Assembly (NCBI GenBank): GCA_026745465.1
Contig: JACYXH010000438.1
Coordinates: forward strand, 1,932,501-1,996,500
Length of the DNA: 64,000 nt
Direction of reading: 5' to 3'
Source of the DNA: Lota lota
Lineage: Eukaryota; Chordata; Actinopteri; Gadiformes; Lotidae
A model generated the notes under the pieces. It was not told the origin of the DNA, made no database searches, and saw only the letters and a program-made list of their open reading frames with translations. Of the stretch, positions 11,376 through 31,100 are shown piece after piece (the stretch's first letter is position 1; each line of letters opens with the position of its first letter). The position numbers and the translations under genes are program-made.

Positions 11376-11390
11376 CCACCAGAGGGCGCC
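11376..11390 (+). promoter_or_regulatory. CTCF-like core motif
   Basis: CCACCAGAGGGCGCC is a near-ideal CTCF core. It lies on the opposite side of the telomere-like array from the motif at 10123, in the same orientation. Confidence 0.45.
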
Positions 11391-11884
11391 AGGGGACCTT
11401 TTATCTCTAACCTAACCCTGACCCCTTCCGTTCTCGAGATACAGGATTGGACAGTGGTGTCCAATGGTTCTTATCCCTGTACCCTAACCCTAATGAGTCT
11501 ATGTCCTTATTCTCGCCCACTCCACATTGACTTTAATATACCATTCAATAGATTAACTTCCGTTACAATGAACAAATTAATCTTCGAATTGAAATGCATT
11601 GGTTTAAATGTTGTTCAACCTGGAACAAAAATAAAAAAAAGATGCACACAACCAATAGAGGTTTCAGCCTAAAATAATTTATTAATGTTAATGTAAACTC
11701 TAGAACAATATGTTCCCAGCCCTCTTATCCCCTGATGAATACAATTCAATCGGATGAATTCATATGTATATATACCTCGACTCCAAATGGACGCTGCTCC
11801 TTTAACAGTAGAGCCTCATAGCTTGGGGTCAGGTCGTCTTCCCCTTAGTTCCCTGAGGGGATCCCTGACATCAGGAGTGGAGAC

Positions 11885-12535
11885 GATCAGCATGACCCAT
11901 CATACCACACATCAGCACATTCAGACATAACATCTTACACATACCCTCCAAACTGAAGCACGCACACAGCAGACTAATCCCCCTCTTCAAAACACAAAAT
12001 AATCTCAGCCTATCGAAGGAACCTGCAAGACATCCTGCTGCGGGCCCGCTTCGCCACACAATTCAGAAGCGCCCCCTCTCCACACCAGAGCCACTTTAAG
12101 CAGCTGAACCAGCTCCACCTCCAGCCCTACCCTGCAGAACCTCACTCTCCACACCTGAGCCACTTTAAGCAGCTGAACCAGCTCCACCTCCAGCCCTACC
12201 CTGCAGAACCTCACTCTCCACACCTGAGCCACTTTAAGCAGCTGAACCAGCTCCACCTCCAGCCCTACCCTGCAGAACCTCACTCTCCACACCAGAGCCA
12301 CTTTAAGCAGCTGAACCAGCTCCACCTCCAGCCCTACCCTGCAGAACCTCACCATACACAACAAAAACATCACTTACTCCATCACATGTTCAGACTGCCA
12401 CATTATATATGTTGTTGAAACAAAACACAGCATACTCACCAGACTCAAACAGCATGTATATACAATGCACATAGGCACACTCAACACTCACCTCGTACAA
12501 CTCTTTCAACCACACCCGGTCACATCACTGTGGCA
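11885..12535 (+). mobile_element. Penelope-like element fragment, connector and GIY-YIG, 5' part
   Basis: On the plus strand the connector signature ISAYRRNLQDILLRARF lies near 12005-12055, followed by a 69-bp tandem expansion and then an endonuclease start (NITYSITCSDCHIIYVVET, 12366-12422) and LTRLKQHVYTMHIG. The invariant glycine of YVGET is valine here. The coding sequence stops at about 12530 (HPVTSL) and resumes at 14106, so it is split by inserted repeats. Confidence 0.75.
12079..12356. repeat. 69-bp tandem repeat, about four copies
   Basis: Nearly identical 69-bp units start with 'cacacc(a/t)gagccacttt' at 12081, 12150, 12219 and 12288. The period is a multiple of three, so a frame stays open through it. 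It lies inside the Penelope-like connector. Confidence 0.92.
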
Positions 12536-12549
12536 ATGTGCATGCTACA

Positions 12550-13877
12550 CGCCACAGAGGACTCCTCACTACTCAGGACTCCTCACTACACAGGACTCCT
12601 CACCACACAGGACTCCTCACCACACAGGACTCCTCACCACACAGGACTCCTCACTACACAGGACTCCTCACCACACAGGACTCCTCACTACACAGGACTC
12701 AACACACAGGACTCCTCACCACACAGGACTCCTCACCAAACAGGACTCCTCGCTACACAGGACTCCTCACTACACAGGACTCAACACACAGGACTCCTCA
12801 CTACACAGGACTCCTCACCACACAGGACTCCTCACTACACAGGACTCCAAACACAGGACTCCTCACTACACAGGACTCCTCACTACATAGGACTCCTCAC
12901 CACACAGGACTCAACACACAGGACTCCTCGCTACACAGGACTCCTCACTACACAGGACTCCTCAACACGCAGGACTCCTCACTACACAGGACTCCAAACA
13001 CAGGACTCCTCACCACACAGGACTCCTCACTACACAGGACTCCTCAACACACAGGACTCCTCAACACACAGGACTCCTCAACACACAGGACTCCTCACTA
13101 CACAGGACTCCTCACTACACAGGACTCCTCGCCACACAGGACTCCTCACTACACAGGACTCCTCAACACACAGGACTCCTCACCACACAGGACTCCTCAC
13201 TACACAGTACTCCTCACTACACAGGACTCCTCACTACACATGACTCCTCACTACACAGGACTCCAAACACAGGACTCCTCACTACACAGGACTCCTCACT
13301 ACACAGGACTCCTCACTACACAGTACTCCTCACTACACAGGACTCCTCACTACACAGGACTCCTCACTACACAGGACTCCAAACACAGGACTCCTCACTA
13401 CACAGGACTCCTCACTACACAGGACTCCTCAACACACAGGACTCCTCACCACACAGGACTCCTCACTACACAGTACTCCTCACTACACAGGACTCCTCAC
13501 TACACAGGACTCCTCACTACACAGGACTCCTCACTACACAGGACTCCAAACACAGGACTCCTCACTACACAGGACTCCTCACTACACAGGACTCCTCACT
13601 ACACAGTACTCCTCACTACACAGGACTCCTCACTACACAGGACTCCAAACACAGGACTCCTCACTACACAGGACTCCTCACTACACAGGACTCCTCGCCA
13701 CACAGGACTCCTCAACACACAGGACTCCTCACCACACAGGACTCCTCACTACACAGGACTCCTCGCCACACAGGACTCCTCACTACACAGGACTCCTCAC
13801 CACACAGGACTCCTCGCTACACAGGACTCCTCACCACACAGGACTCCTCACTACACAGGACTCCAAACACAGGACGC
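12550..13877. repeat. minisatellite, 17-bp 'ctcctcactacacagga' unit
   Basis: About 1.3 kb of 17-bp units alternates with 14-15-bp variants ('ctcaacacacagga', 'ctccaaacacagga'). It opens all three plus frames (His-Arg-Thr-Pro type), but these are not genes. It sits inside the interrupted Penelope-like element. Confidence 0.97.
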
Positions 13878-14105
13878 AGGGTGGTGATGTTGAAGCCGGT
13901 TTATTGAAAGGTTGTAGACAATGATCCATGACAATGGTGCTCTCAGATGTCTGAGTGTGTGTGGTGATGATTGGTTTAACCTGTGCACACTGCTTTATTT
14001 GTGCAACAGGTGTACAGCCTCACCCAGCCCCAGAGTCCAATCAGACTCTGCCAGGTGAGGCTGCTTCAACCAGCCATCATCCACACACACTCCCACAATC
14101 ACCAT
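13878..14105 (+). repeat. about 215-bp interspersed repeat, copy 1
   Basis: It begins with ggacgcagggtggtg and ends near 'ccatcatccacacacactccc'. A second copy lies at 14754-14965, with the same start, the shared 'cccagccccagagtccaatc' and the same end. This is probably a short non-autonomous element. Copy 1 forms the right end of the insertion in the Penelope-like element. Confidence 0.6.
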
Positions 14106-14195
14106 ACATCACGGGGCTGGAGACGAAGGCGTGCTGGTCAGACAGACGGAGGAAGGCAGCGGAGCATAGATGGATAAAGTTCAAAACACTAGGGA
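14106..14195 (+). mobile_element. Penelope-like endonuclease 3' remnant
   Basis: The frame ITGLETKACWSDRRRKAAEH is the direct continuation of the 12366-12530 endonuclease, as shown by the uninterrupted relatives in the 8595-9165 array. About 1.57 kb separates the two halves. Confidence 0.75.
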
Positions 14196-14210
14196 GTGGG
14201 CCAGGTCTCT

Positions 14211-14352
14211 GGGTGCTGGGATGTCCTGGGACTCCTCCTAGGGGTTTCCTGCATGGTGTGGGGTCACATGTGTTTTACTCTGGGCGCTGGGATGTCGTGG
14301 GACTCCTCCTAGGGGTTCCCTGCATGGTGTGGGGTCACATGTGTTTTACTCT
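14211..14352. repeat. 71-bp tandem duplication
   Basis: Two copies of 'gggtgctgggatgtcctggg...acatgtgttttactctg' lie head to tail, directly after the Penelope-like remnant. Confidence 0.85.
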
Positions 14353-15330
14353 GTTGCATGTACCTTTACTGTGTTTTTAGCACTTACCCACACTATATGT
14401 GAACATGATTTGAATGATGTGCACATCGTTTTTTGCACATATTGCACTCTTTTATTTATTTATTTTATTCCGTTGGAGGTTTTATCCTGAGACGCTAGAA
14501 TGGGATGAATGTGAATGTCAATGGTTTCATTATATTTATACATTTATTCATTTTACATATTTATATTATTTATTCTTTTATACCCAGCACTTCTTACTCA
14601 GCACTTTTCTTTCTATGTGTGTTTTAATGCTCTTGCCTGCTTTTACTCTTTTAGATATATATCTGTATGTGTAGCAATGTCTGCTACTACACACCACCTA
14701 GGCGGCTGCCACACTCCACCCAGGGGACTTTTCTGGGCTCGTCCAAACCAAAGGACGCAGGGTGGTGGTGGTGGTGGTTAATCCAGTTTATTGTCAAGTT
14801 TGCAGTAACTACATGGCCTGGTGTTGGTGCCATCTAGGAGAACTCCCAAATGTGTGGGAGATGGCTGGTTTTCAGGTGTGCAGCCCCACCCAGCCCCAGA
14901 GTCCAATCAGACTCGGCCAGATGAGGCTGCTTAAACCAGCCATCATCTACACACTCCCACAGTGTGTATTTTGTTTACCCATGAACCTTTTAAACAATTG
15001 CAGTGTGCTCCTTTTTATTTCTGGTTTATCATCACTTACACTATTTATATACGGTATATATTTATTTACATGATTTGTTTCTTATATTTTTATACTTTTA
15101 TCCATTTAAAGTTTTTCTAACTAGATGTGTATCTTATCGACCTGACAGCTGTGCTGTGGGTGGCCTCTCGGGACCCCAGCCCCTTGGGCCCTCCGTTCCT
15201 TCCTCAGACCCCAGCTGCTGCTCTTTCCTATCCTCCCAGTCTCTCAATATGAAACTGCTAGTGTGGGCGGGCCTATGCAGCGGATGGGAGATCTTTTCTA
15301 AAACAAAAACAACAAAAACAACATTTACCT
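14353..15330. other. LINE-tail-like AT-rich DNA and second interspersed repeat copy
   Basis: Long T-rich stretches (14430-14680 and 15000-15120) resemble 3' tails of fish LINEs but lack a diagnostic ORF. The interspersed repeat copy 2 lies at 14754-14965. No gene is recognised. Confidence 0.4.
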
Positions 15331-15525
15331 GGGCTCCGGTCCATTCTTACCTGGGCTCCGGTCCATCCTTACCTGGGCTCCGGTCCATCCTTACCTGGGC
15401 TCCGGTCCATTCTTACCTGGGCTCTGGTCCATTCTTACCTGGGCTCCGGTCCATTCTTACCTGGGCTCTGGTCCATTCCTTACCTGGGCTCTGCTCCATC
15501 CTTACCTGGGCTCCGGTCCATCTTT
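15331..15525. repeat. 22-bp minisatellite 'ttacctgggctccggtccat'
   Basis: About nine copies of a 21-22-bp unit, with 'ctccgg'/'ctctgg' variants and one 'ctctgctcc'. Confidence 0.95.
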
Positions 15526-15899
15526 CAACCCCAGCTGCTGCTTGCCTCCTTTCTCCTTTACCTGTAGAAAAAAATAATCAAATAGTCGATTACCACCACT
15601 TCCGGTTGTAACGTGAATAAAACGTTCATAGATTACCTCGTCCGTGAACATGATTGATGTACATTGCTGAACATGATCGCGTCAGATCGATTTTCACTGG
15701 AAATGGTGGCGCAGACAACAACTCCCATGAGCCCATGCTACGCCCACACAACGTCATAAAGCTACAACTATTGTTATTGTTTTGATTGAGAGCCCCCTAG
15801 CGGGAGACAATTACGTAATAGGTTTTACCCCAAGCAGCCAGGCTCCTGGAAAAATCCATTACCCCCAAACCAACCCCACGCACACTACAACAACCGATT

Positions 15900-16165
15900 A
15901 TTTGATTATCTGCATTATATTTTGTATTTTGCACTGCATTTTATTGATTGATTTATTTATTTTTTGCACTACCACCGTGGCTGGTACCACTTGAACACAT
16001 TGTTGTATTGATGTTGCTACTTACTATTATTATTAGTTACTTACTTTGTTATTGTGATATTGTATTGATGCTGCTATGTGACTGTTGAGGATCCAAGCCT
16101 AAGAATTTTACTCTCGCGTACTTGTACGTTAAGATGTAATAAAAACAACTCTGATTCTGATTAAT
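15900..16165 (+). mobile_element. LINE 3'-tail-like sequence
   Basis: The block ends 'aagaattttactctcgcgtacttgtacg...aataaaaacaactctgattctgatt'. Its layout (TTGCACT-rich 3' UTR, 'cttgtacg' and a terminal attctgatt microrepeat) is typical of L2/CR1-type LINE tails in fish. No ORF is attached, so this is a 5'-truncated copy if correct. Confidence 0.45.
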
Positions 16166-16664
16166 ATACCTTTAATAAAGCCTACTCTGACTTTGGTGTA
16201 GCTAGTGCCCCCATCACGAAACATTGTGTGACACACGTTTAATTCTTCACCTTTAGAATGCTTATAGAGAACAGTTGCAGAACCTGCACTGGCGCTAAGT
16301 TGCCAATGGAAATGTATTGGCAGCACATATATCCTGTTCATTTTGAAACAATTACTCCCCCTAGTGAATGCGACGGAATTTGCCTTTTGTCCAGGAAACA
16401 TGCAGCGATTCTCCAGATAATGAATGTTATGAATGTTGATAATTTGAATAATGATAGTGATGATACGTGTGTGCATTTTGATGGGAAGTATTAGTGGCTT
16501 CCTTTTAATTGTTGGACTATATATATAAACGTCAGACATGCATACACGTGATTGGATGATTATGTGTTATTTTAGGTTCCGTCTGTGGATGGCAACGTCA
16601 CTTCCACTACGTCAGTTCCTTAGCATTCGGTACCGTTAGCCCCCGACCCACACCGACCGGTACA

Positions 16665-18630
16665 ATGCTCAGAGCCGTTTTAAGATTGTCGTCTTCGGGG
16701 GTGCGGAGTGTGGTAAAGGCAAGCCCCACTTATTCAGGTAGGACTCTCTTTGACCATGTTTGTGGTGAAAAAGCGTACATGACCAGCTAATGCGTATAGC
16801 AATGCTAACCTGTGTTTGGGGTATCTGCTGTCATTTGCAGGCGGGATCAGCAAGGGTGACATTGAACTGAATTCAAGTTCAACTCTAAACATTGTACCGG
16901 AACGATGTGTTATGACATGTGTGTTCTCTCAACACATATTCTGCTTTCATGCGAGAGGGATCTAAATCACTCTGAACCAGTGACCTTGTGGTGACCGGTC
17001 AATGTTTGTTCGCGAGCGTCATGAAATGTCGTCAAAGCGCATACAGACTTTCCAATTGAAATGAGGAATTGAAATGGATATACAATCCAAGTTCACTCTT
17101 CTCAGCCCTGCCCCTTGACATTGAATACGTTTTTTATAGTTTGAAGTTTGGTATTCCTCCCTGGGGTTGTATGTCATTAAATGTCCTGTGCAGTCTTCTA
17201 ACCTAATTTGCGCATTTCTACTGCACGACTGACGTTCTGTATTCTGTATTCAACCAATAGTCCAATATATGAATCACTGCTTACTGTTACATTTTAATGC
17301 CATCTCAAACGGTACAGTTACACATGGCCCTCAAATCTCAGATTTTACAAAGCCATTTTCCTCCAGATTAATAATTTAAGTTTATGAAATCAGTTTCACA
17401 ACAAAAACTTCGCACTAATTGCTTCAACTCTGTCACCTGTAAACGTAATTCCCTGATATTGTCTTCTGCAGCTCCTGTGGCTTCCAGATGCTACTCCCAC
17501 GGGAAGGTTGAGACTGATGAGGAGTTTGATGCTCGCTGGGTGACATACTTCAGCAAGCCAGACATTGATGCCTGGGAGTTGAAGAAAGGTAAGGCTGTTA
17601 ATCTGATCAAGATCACATCATTCATAACGGGAATGATAATTAATCATAACTACAAATGTGTAAATTGGGCTATTTTTATGTTTCAAAAGGCATGAACACC
17701 CTCATTGGGTACGACCTGGTACCTGAGGCCAAGATCTTGGACTCTGCACTGAGGGCGTGTCGCAGACTTGATGACCTGGCCAGTGCCATCCGCATCTTGG
17801 AGGCTGTGAAGGTGAGCTCGTTATGCTTCCATTCAATGGTTTAGACCGTGAGGGGAAGAATGAAGGAGCATGTAGGGGGTGGAAATGTCCCTTAAGGGGG
17901 ATTTTTTGAGGGTTAGGGTTAGAATGTTTCAGAGGCCCATTGGTTTTAATCAATATCACTGATAGTGTACATTAACACATTTGTGAAACAAAACGTTATC
18001 ATTTAGGAGTTTGGGTGGTGGTAGAAAATGTTGATTTGTGCCTGGTAAATAATAGACTGTAATTCCATGTGTTGAAGTGCATTTCATATTTTTGAAATGT
18101 TACATTTTTAGAGTGATTTAAGGTCATCATGCAATTTACCAATCTGTCTTTTTTAATTGAGCTCTTTGCTGCCGTTCTTTCATTAAACTGGCTCTGAATG
18201 GGTTAGGGTTAGCTAACCCTTAATTGTGTTTCTGTATTTGTTTTGTATGGGAGTTATTGGTTTTATAATTTAGTTTAAAAGATTGTCGGTTATTTTCCAC
18301 TCACATTGCAAACAAACCGCCCATACGCTGACGTTTTAGCAGGAGGCCGTTCAAGTGGGTGTTTCAAAATAAAATCCCATTCATGGCAAGCTATGTAGTT
18401 TCACTGGGGTGGACATTATAGGTGCCTGATGGGTAAGCAGAATACGCTTAATGTAATTACATATATGGTAAAAGCTAGATGACAAAATGATGACTTTCCT
18501 GTGGTTTTACTCCCAGGATAAATCAGGTCCCCACAAAGACATATACCCATACCTGATTCAGGAGCTGGGACCTACCCTGGCTGAACTTGGTATCTCAACG
18601 CCGGAGCAGCTGGGCATCGACAAGTTATAG
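16665..18630 (+). CDS. cox5a: cytochrome c oxidase subunit 5A, mitochondrial
   Basis: Nuclear-encoded subunit of respiratory complex IV, located on the matrix side, where in mammals it binds the thyroid hormone T2. Four coding exons were modelled: 16665-16737, 17472-17588, 17690-17811 and 18517-18630. All have GT/AG borders and compatible phases, giving 141 aa. The N-terminus ([20 protein letters not shown]) is a basic, Ser-rich mitochondrial presequence. The mature part begins around [19 protein letters not shown] and contains the conserved [35 protein letters not shown] and [13 protein letters not shown]. Length and domain are complete. The start ATG is the only one in frame near a 5' region with GGAA-type sites ('cacttccactac') and no TATA box. 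The polyadenylation signal is at 18794. It lies head to tail with khdc4, about 1.2 kb downstream. Confidence 0.97.
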
Positions 18631-18793
18631 AAGGCTTCCAGGTCCGGCTCAGTGTTTGCTCAAACCTTGACTACTATTGACCCTTCCCAATAATATTGGG
18701 AGATGCATTCATATTGGGCCAATATGATTGTATAGGCGGTATTACAACTCAGTTACTTTCAATGTTCCTTTGTGTTGTACCAGACCTTGTTTT

Positions 18794-18799
18794 AATAAA
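18794..18799 (+). terminator. cox5a: cox5a polyadenylation signal
   Basis: AATAAA lies 164 bp after the cox5a stop codon and is the first canonical signal downstream. A second AATAAA-like site follows near 18980. Confidence 0.7.
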
Positions 18800-19124
18800 C
18801 CACATTTACATTCATGATTGCCTACCTCATGTGCAGCAACTGATGCAGTACCTGTCTTTTGTCTCAATATAATCTGCTAATACATTTTGTTTCTGTGGTC
18901 TTCCCTCCTCAGGTTGTTGTGTAAACCCTCGCCCTTCCATCTCTACTGTCTGATGTTGTGTATAAAATAATGGACCTAATAAATAAAAGGAATATAACAA
19001 TTTTTTCTTTTTTCTTTTGAAGATGACTAATGGCAAAGGCTGTATTATAGAAGATCAAATATTTCTTGCATAAACATTTTAATGATAGGTTTATTCATGA
19101 AAATCATTTAGCTGATGGAAACCG

Positions 19125-19157
19125 ATTGTAACCATCTGCGCATCAGATGGTTACAAT
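19125..19157. other. perfect 14-bp inverted repeat
   Basis: Arms attgtaaccatctg (19125-19138) and cagatggttacaat (19144-19157) flank the 5-nt loop cgcat, between cox5a and khdc4. No gene is attached. It may be a hairpin RNA or a remnant of an inverted-repeat transposon end. Confidence 0.6.
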
Positions 19158-19811
19158 GGGCTACTCCTAATTTGTGTGTGAAATATACAGTTCAGACTAG
19201 GACATTGTAATTTGGTCCTTGCTACGTTAAAGGACTATATAGGCCTTCATGGCCTACCATACTAGTTTTGGAACTTGAGTTTTACTTCCATTTTATGTTG
19301 GAGTAAAACCTGAACAAAACGTTTTTCTTATAATGCAAATGTATTCGTTTCCATTTATCAAGTTAGTTATAAATGTAGTCACGCAAAATGGGTTCAAAGT
19401 GAGTTTGATCGTGTCACATTACTCCGTACACTTTCCAATACTGAAATAATATGTAGCATACATTACAAGTCATACTAATTAATTATTACTAATTATTTTG
19501 TAATGTGTGCAACACATTTTTTTCAGTATTGCCCCATTGATTATTGAACACGAATTATGCTATTCATTATTATATGACTCATTTTCTCTAGCGTGCACTT
19601 GGTTCTACTTCGGAACAATGTGCGGCTTCTCAGGGCCAATGTGCGGCTTCTCAGGGCCTCGTGATCGGCTCCCGCCCGCCGCACAGAGCCCACTTTGCGA
19701 CAAGGCGTCAAGCAGTGTTCGCCGGGGTTGGCGAGTTGGCGGTTTATGTTGAACAACGTTACTTGTTTTGGTAGATCATTTTAATTCTGCCTTTCGGAGA
19801 CCCCTTCCATT

Positions 19812-27776
<7,965 letters not shown>

Positions 27777-27933
27777 GCCCCTGTCCCCCAACACAACAGG
27801 AAGGCTCTACGAGTTGAGCCCAGAGCCTTTGATCTACTTCAGCTCTGCCCTCCCAAAGGGGTGAAAGGAAATGAAGAGACCCAGAGGAAAAGGCGATTGT
27901 ACAGTATGACTACCACATTTTGAGGATCCCATT

Positions 27934-27939
27934 TTTATT
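27934..27939 (-). terminator. fsd2: fsd2 polyadenylation signal
   Basis: AATAAA on the minus strand lies 174 bp after the fsd2 stop, inside the predicted khdc4 3' UTR. The two mature 3' ends would overlap by about 150-180 bp. Confidence 0.6.
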
Positions 27940-28071
27940 TACATTTTCACAAACATTGTCCACCAAGGAGTCAACAGTTGCTGATGATGAGCTATACATA
28001 TTGTACGATTCAGTTGAACTTTTTTCATATCTTGGAAAATGAAATGCCTGTTCCCATGGAATACTGTAATA

Positions 28072-28077
28072 ATAAAA
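28072..28077 (+). terminator. khdc4: khdc4 polyadenylation signal
   Basis: AATAAA lies 296 bp after the khdc4 stop and only 36 bp short of the convergent fsd2 stop codon (28113). Confidence 0.65.
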
Positions 28078-28112
28078 GAAATGAAAAAGCTCTTTGTCCT
28101 AATCAAACTAAA

Positions 28113-31100
28113 TCAGGTCATGGTGTATCCTGGTGCCTCCATGCTGTTGTGCACCGTCAGAGCCCCTGGGTTGTCCAGGGCAAAGCATGGGTGCACATAG
28201 CTCTGGAAGTGGCAGTGAAAGGTGTACAGATGTTGTTCCAGCTCCACGTTGTAGAAAGACAGCGTCCCGCCATCGTAGTCTAGAGCCACGCCGATACGCA
28301 CAGGGTTCACGGTGATTCTCAGGTCAGGGCTCCAGCCGTCGTGAAGGAACTCGTACTTGTGCCTGTCGTGGAAGGAGGCAAATCACTTATGGTGGCAGTA
28401 CGGATTCTTGCACAAAACGTAGGAATAACGAGCACCGCGTCATTCTGTCAGAGTAATCCGCTGGAGCGCTGCTGGTACTGGATTCCAACCACAGGATGTC
28501 CTTTGAAACGTGGGCATTGTCAGACATCACAGCTAACGCAAGTTCATCACAACACACAAGGTGCTGCAGAGGACTAAAGGTCTGTCCTGGAGGCAAGCTG
28601 ATGATCCATACTATGGCACAGCCAATCAGATGCCATGAGCCCCATGCTCTGCCTCTGACTGGCTGTGTGGTTAGGGTCAAAGAGAGGTCTAAGCCAACGA
28701 GAGGACCAATAGGGCGGGTCATGCCTTCGCCATAGAAGGATTTGTAATTATCGCTTCCTGGAGCTCTTGTTCCAGGAATACCATTACTATAGCAACAGCC
28801 ATATAGTAATAATGTTTACTCTTCCTCAACATGAATTGGCTCGGCTTCCAAAATGCCCTGGCTATGCGCACTGTATGTTTGGGGACAACAATATGGCTGA
28901 AAATACCTCCATGGCTCAATTTCTATATTAAGTGTTAGCCTGCTGAAGATTTGATAAACCAACGGTACCAGGTAGTTGGAATGAAACCTCAACATGAATC
29001 ACTGAGGTGGTGCAATGTGTCATAACAAGATGTTGCCTGTTACTGTAACCGGAACTGACCATCGCAGTACAGCTTGACATTTTACACTGAAAACATGTTG
29101 AAAGAGGTTCAACCACCATCTCAAACCATTGTTGAAGAAGAATGTTAAAGGTTTTTACAGGCAAAGCAAATGTATTGATTAGTTACATCATCCGGTACAC
29201 AAGTAAAGGGATGAAAGCACTATCCTAAAAAAGACTATTGGGTAATACAGAATATTTTCAGGGGGTAGATGTAAAGTGATGCATGACGGTAAAGAACACA
29301 AAATATAGACTTAACAAGGGATACTATACCTGGTAGGGGTGAGGATGTGTCTCATACACCATGAAGAGTTAGTTGCCCCCAGGTAAGCATTGCGGTTTGT
29401 GTCCTCGTACGCTATGCCAACCCGGAACTCTGTGTAGTCGTCCACCTCCACCTCCCAGTAATGCTGGCCTCGTACTGGGAGCAGATCTCCCAGCACGGCA
29501 ACACATCTACAAACACATGCTGGTCAGTCTCACCACACATGAAACTTTGCCTGGATATCTTATCTGGTTATATCATGGTTAAAACGGTACTATACCGTTA
29601 CAGCTCTAGCTATTTATTTGAAGTTTCTCAAGAATGAGACGTGCCCAACCTCGAGTCACTGTTTTTCTCTATAAATTGTTTTATTCTGGTCCACTTCCAC
29701 CCCCCCCCCACTCCCCCACTGTGGGAAAATGATATAGCTATAACGGTAGCTACAACTCAAGCCACTAGAGGCTGCTAATGGGAAAACGCACGTTGAGCTG
29801 TTGTCTCAATCCATTACATATAAAACAATTACTAGTGTAAAACTAAATGAGCATGTAATCAGTTCTAATCAGTTTTTAAGTCCACCTGGCGAAGTTGTTG
29901 TCATCAAAAGCCAGAGCGCTCAATGGCAGCTCTTCGTCTCCGTAGAACATGGTGAAGCCATCTTCAGAGATGGACAGACATGGATGGGCTGTGTCCTCCA
30001 GGAGATGGAACAGTGTACCTGTATGAACACGCACACAATCTGCTAGCCCAGAGCTTCTTTCAAAAGTATAGCCTACTAATAAAAGATATTGAAATGATTA
30101 TTCATACCCTTGTTGCTACTTTTGTACTGTTTCTGAAATGTAACCCAATCTATATGACACTACCCTAGTTTAGATAAAATACACTTTCTCAGAGCGGGTG
30201 ATGGCGCTCTGAGCTCGCTGTTCTGTACTGACCAAACATGCATCAGTTCCAGGCTGGCCATCACCTGTGGTGGAGACACCCAGGGGATGGCTCCTCTCGC
30301 TGGGGCCCCCGATGTTAACGGCTCTGACGGTGACCATGTAGCGTCTGTCCTGCTGCAGCTGGACCAGACACTGACACGCGGGCACGGCTACTATCCATCT
30401 GGGGGAGGGGATTCAAAGTCATTGCACTTGTTTTGCATACAAGACAATCAAAATGTGTGTATATTTAAATCCAAGGTGCTTATCTGTATAATTGACTGAA
30501 AGAACTGTAATCAAGGAAGTCACGTATGTGCAAGCTCTTCCATGTATTCATTAATCAGCTGTAATTGATGGACACCAGAACATTCCCATGGGCGGGTTTA
30601 GTTTGTTCCCAACCTTGTAACCGAAGGGTTAGGGTTAACCGAAGGGTTAGGGTTAACAATGCACAGGTGGTCCAGTTCTGACCAGAAATGCTGGAGCCCA
30701 AAGCTAAGAATAACATTTTCTGGGACACATTTGATCTTGAATCCCCAGCTCTATAACCATGGCATCTGAAAAGATTTATGCCAGCAGTATTAGTGAGAGT
30801 TGCTTATGAATATGAACATGACGTGAAATATGATGGTAGCCACCATCTAGAGTAAAGGTTCACATAATGCGCTAAACTAAAATAGATCATGTTTATTCTC
30901 TTTGCAAAAAACGTGGTATACTAAAAGTATACGAGGATAAACTATTAATGAAGGCAAGATCTGTCATGCATGCCCCATAAAGGGCAGCCCATTTAGGTAA
31001 ATGTAAATGAGTGTAATCTGCAGGCAAGCTCCACAATCATTCCTAAGTGTGTGCGCGCGCGTGCGAATGAAATGCCCGTTCTCACTCTGCAGCGCCACAC

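Noticed and set aside
12465-13887. Three overlapping long plus-strand frames (up to 449 codons)
   Set aside because: They come entirely from the 17-bp minisatellite being stop-free in all plus frames.
15590-15760. Promoter-like cluster (ETS-like acttccgg, YY1-like aaatggtgg, caactccca)
   Set aside because: It is about 0.9 kb from the cox5a start with a LINE-like tail between, and no gene start was found beside it. Too weak to call.
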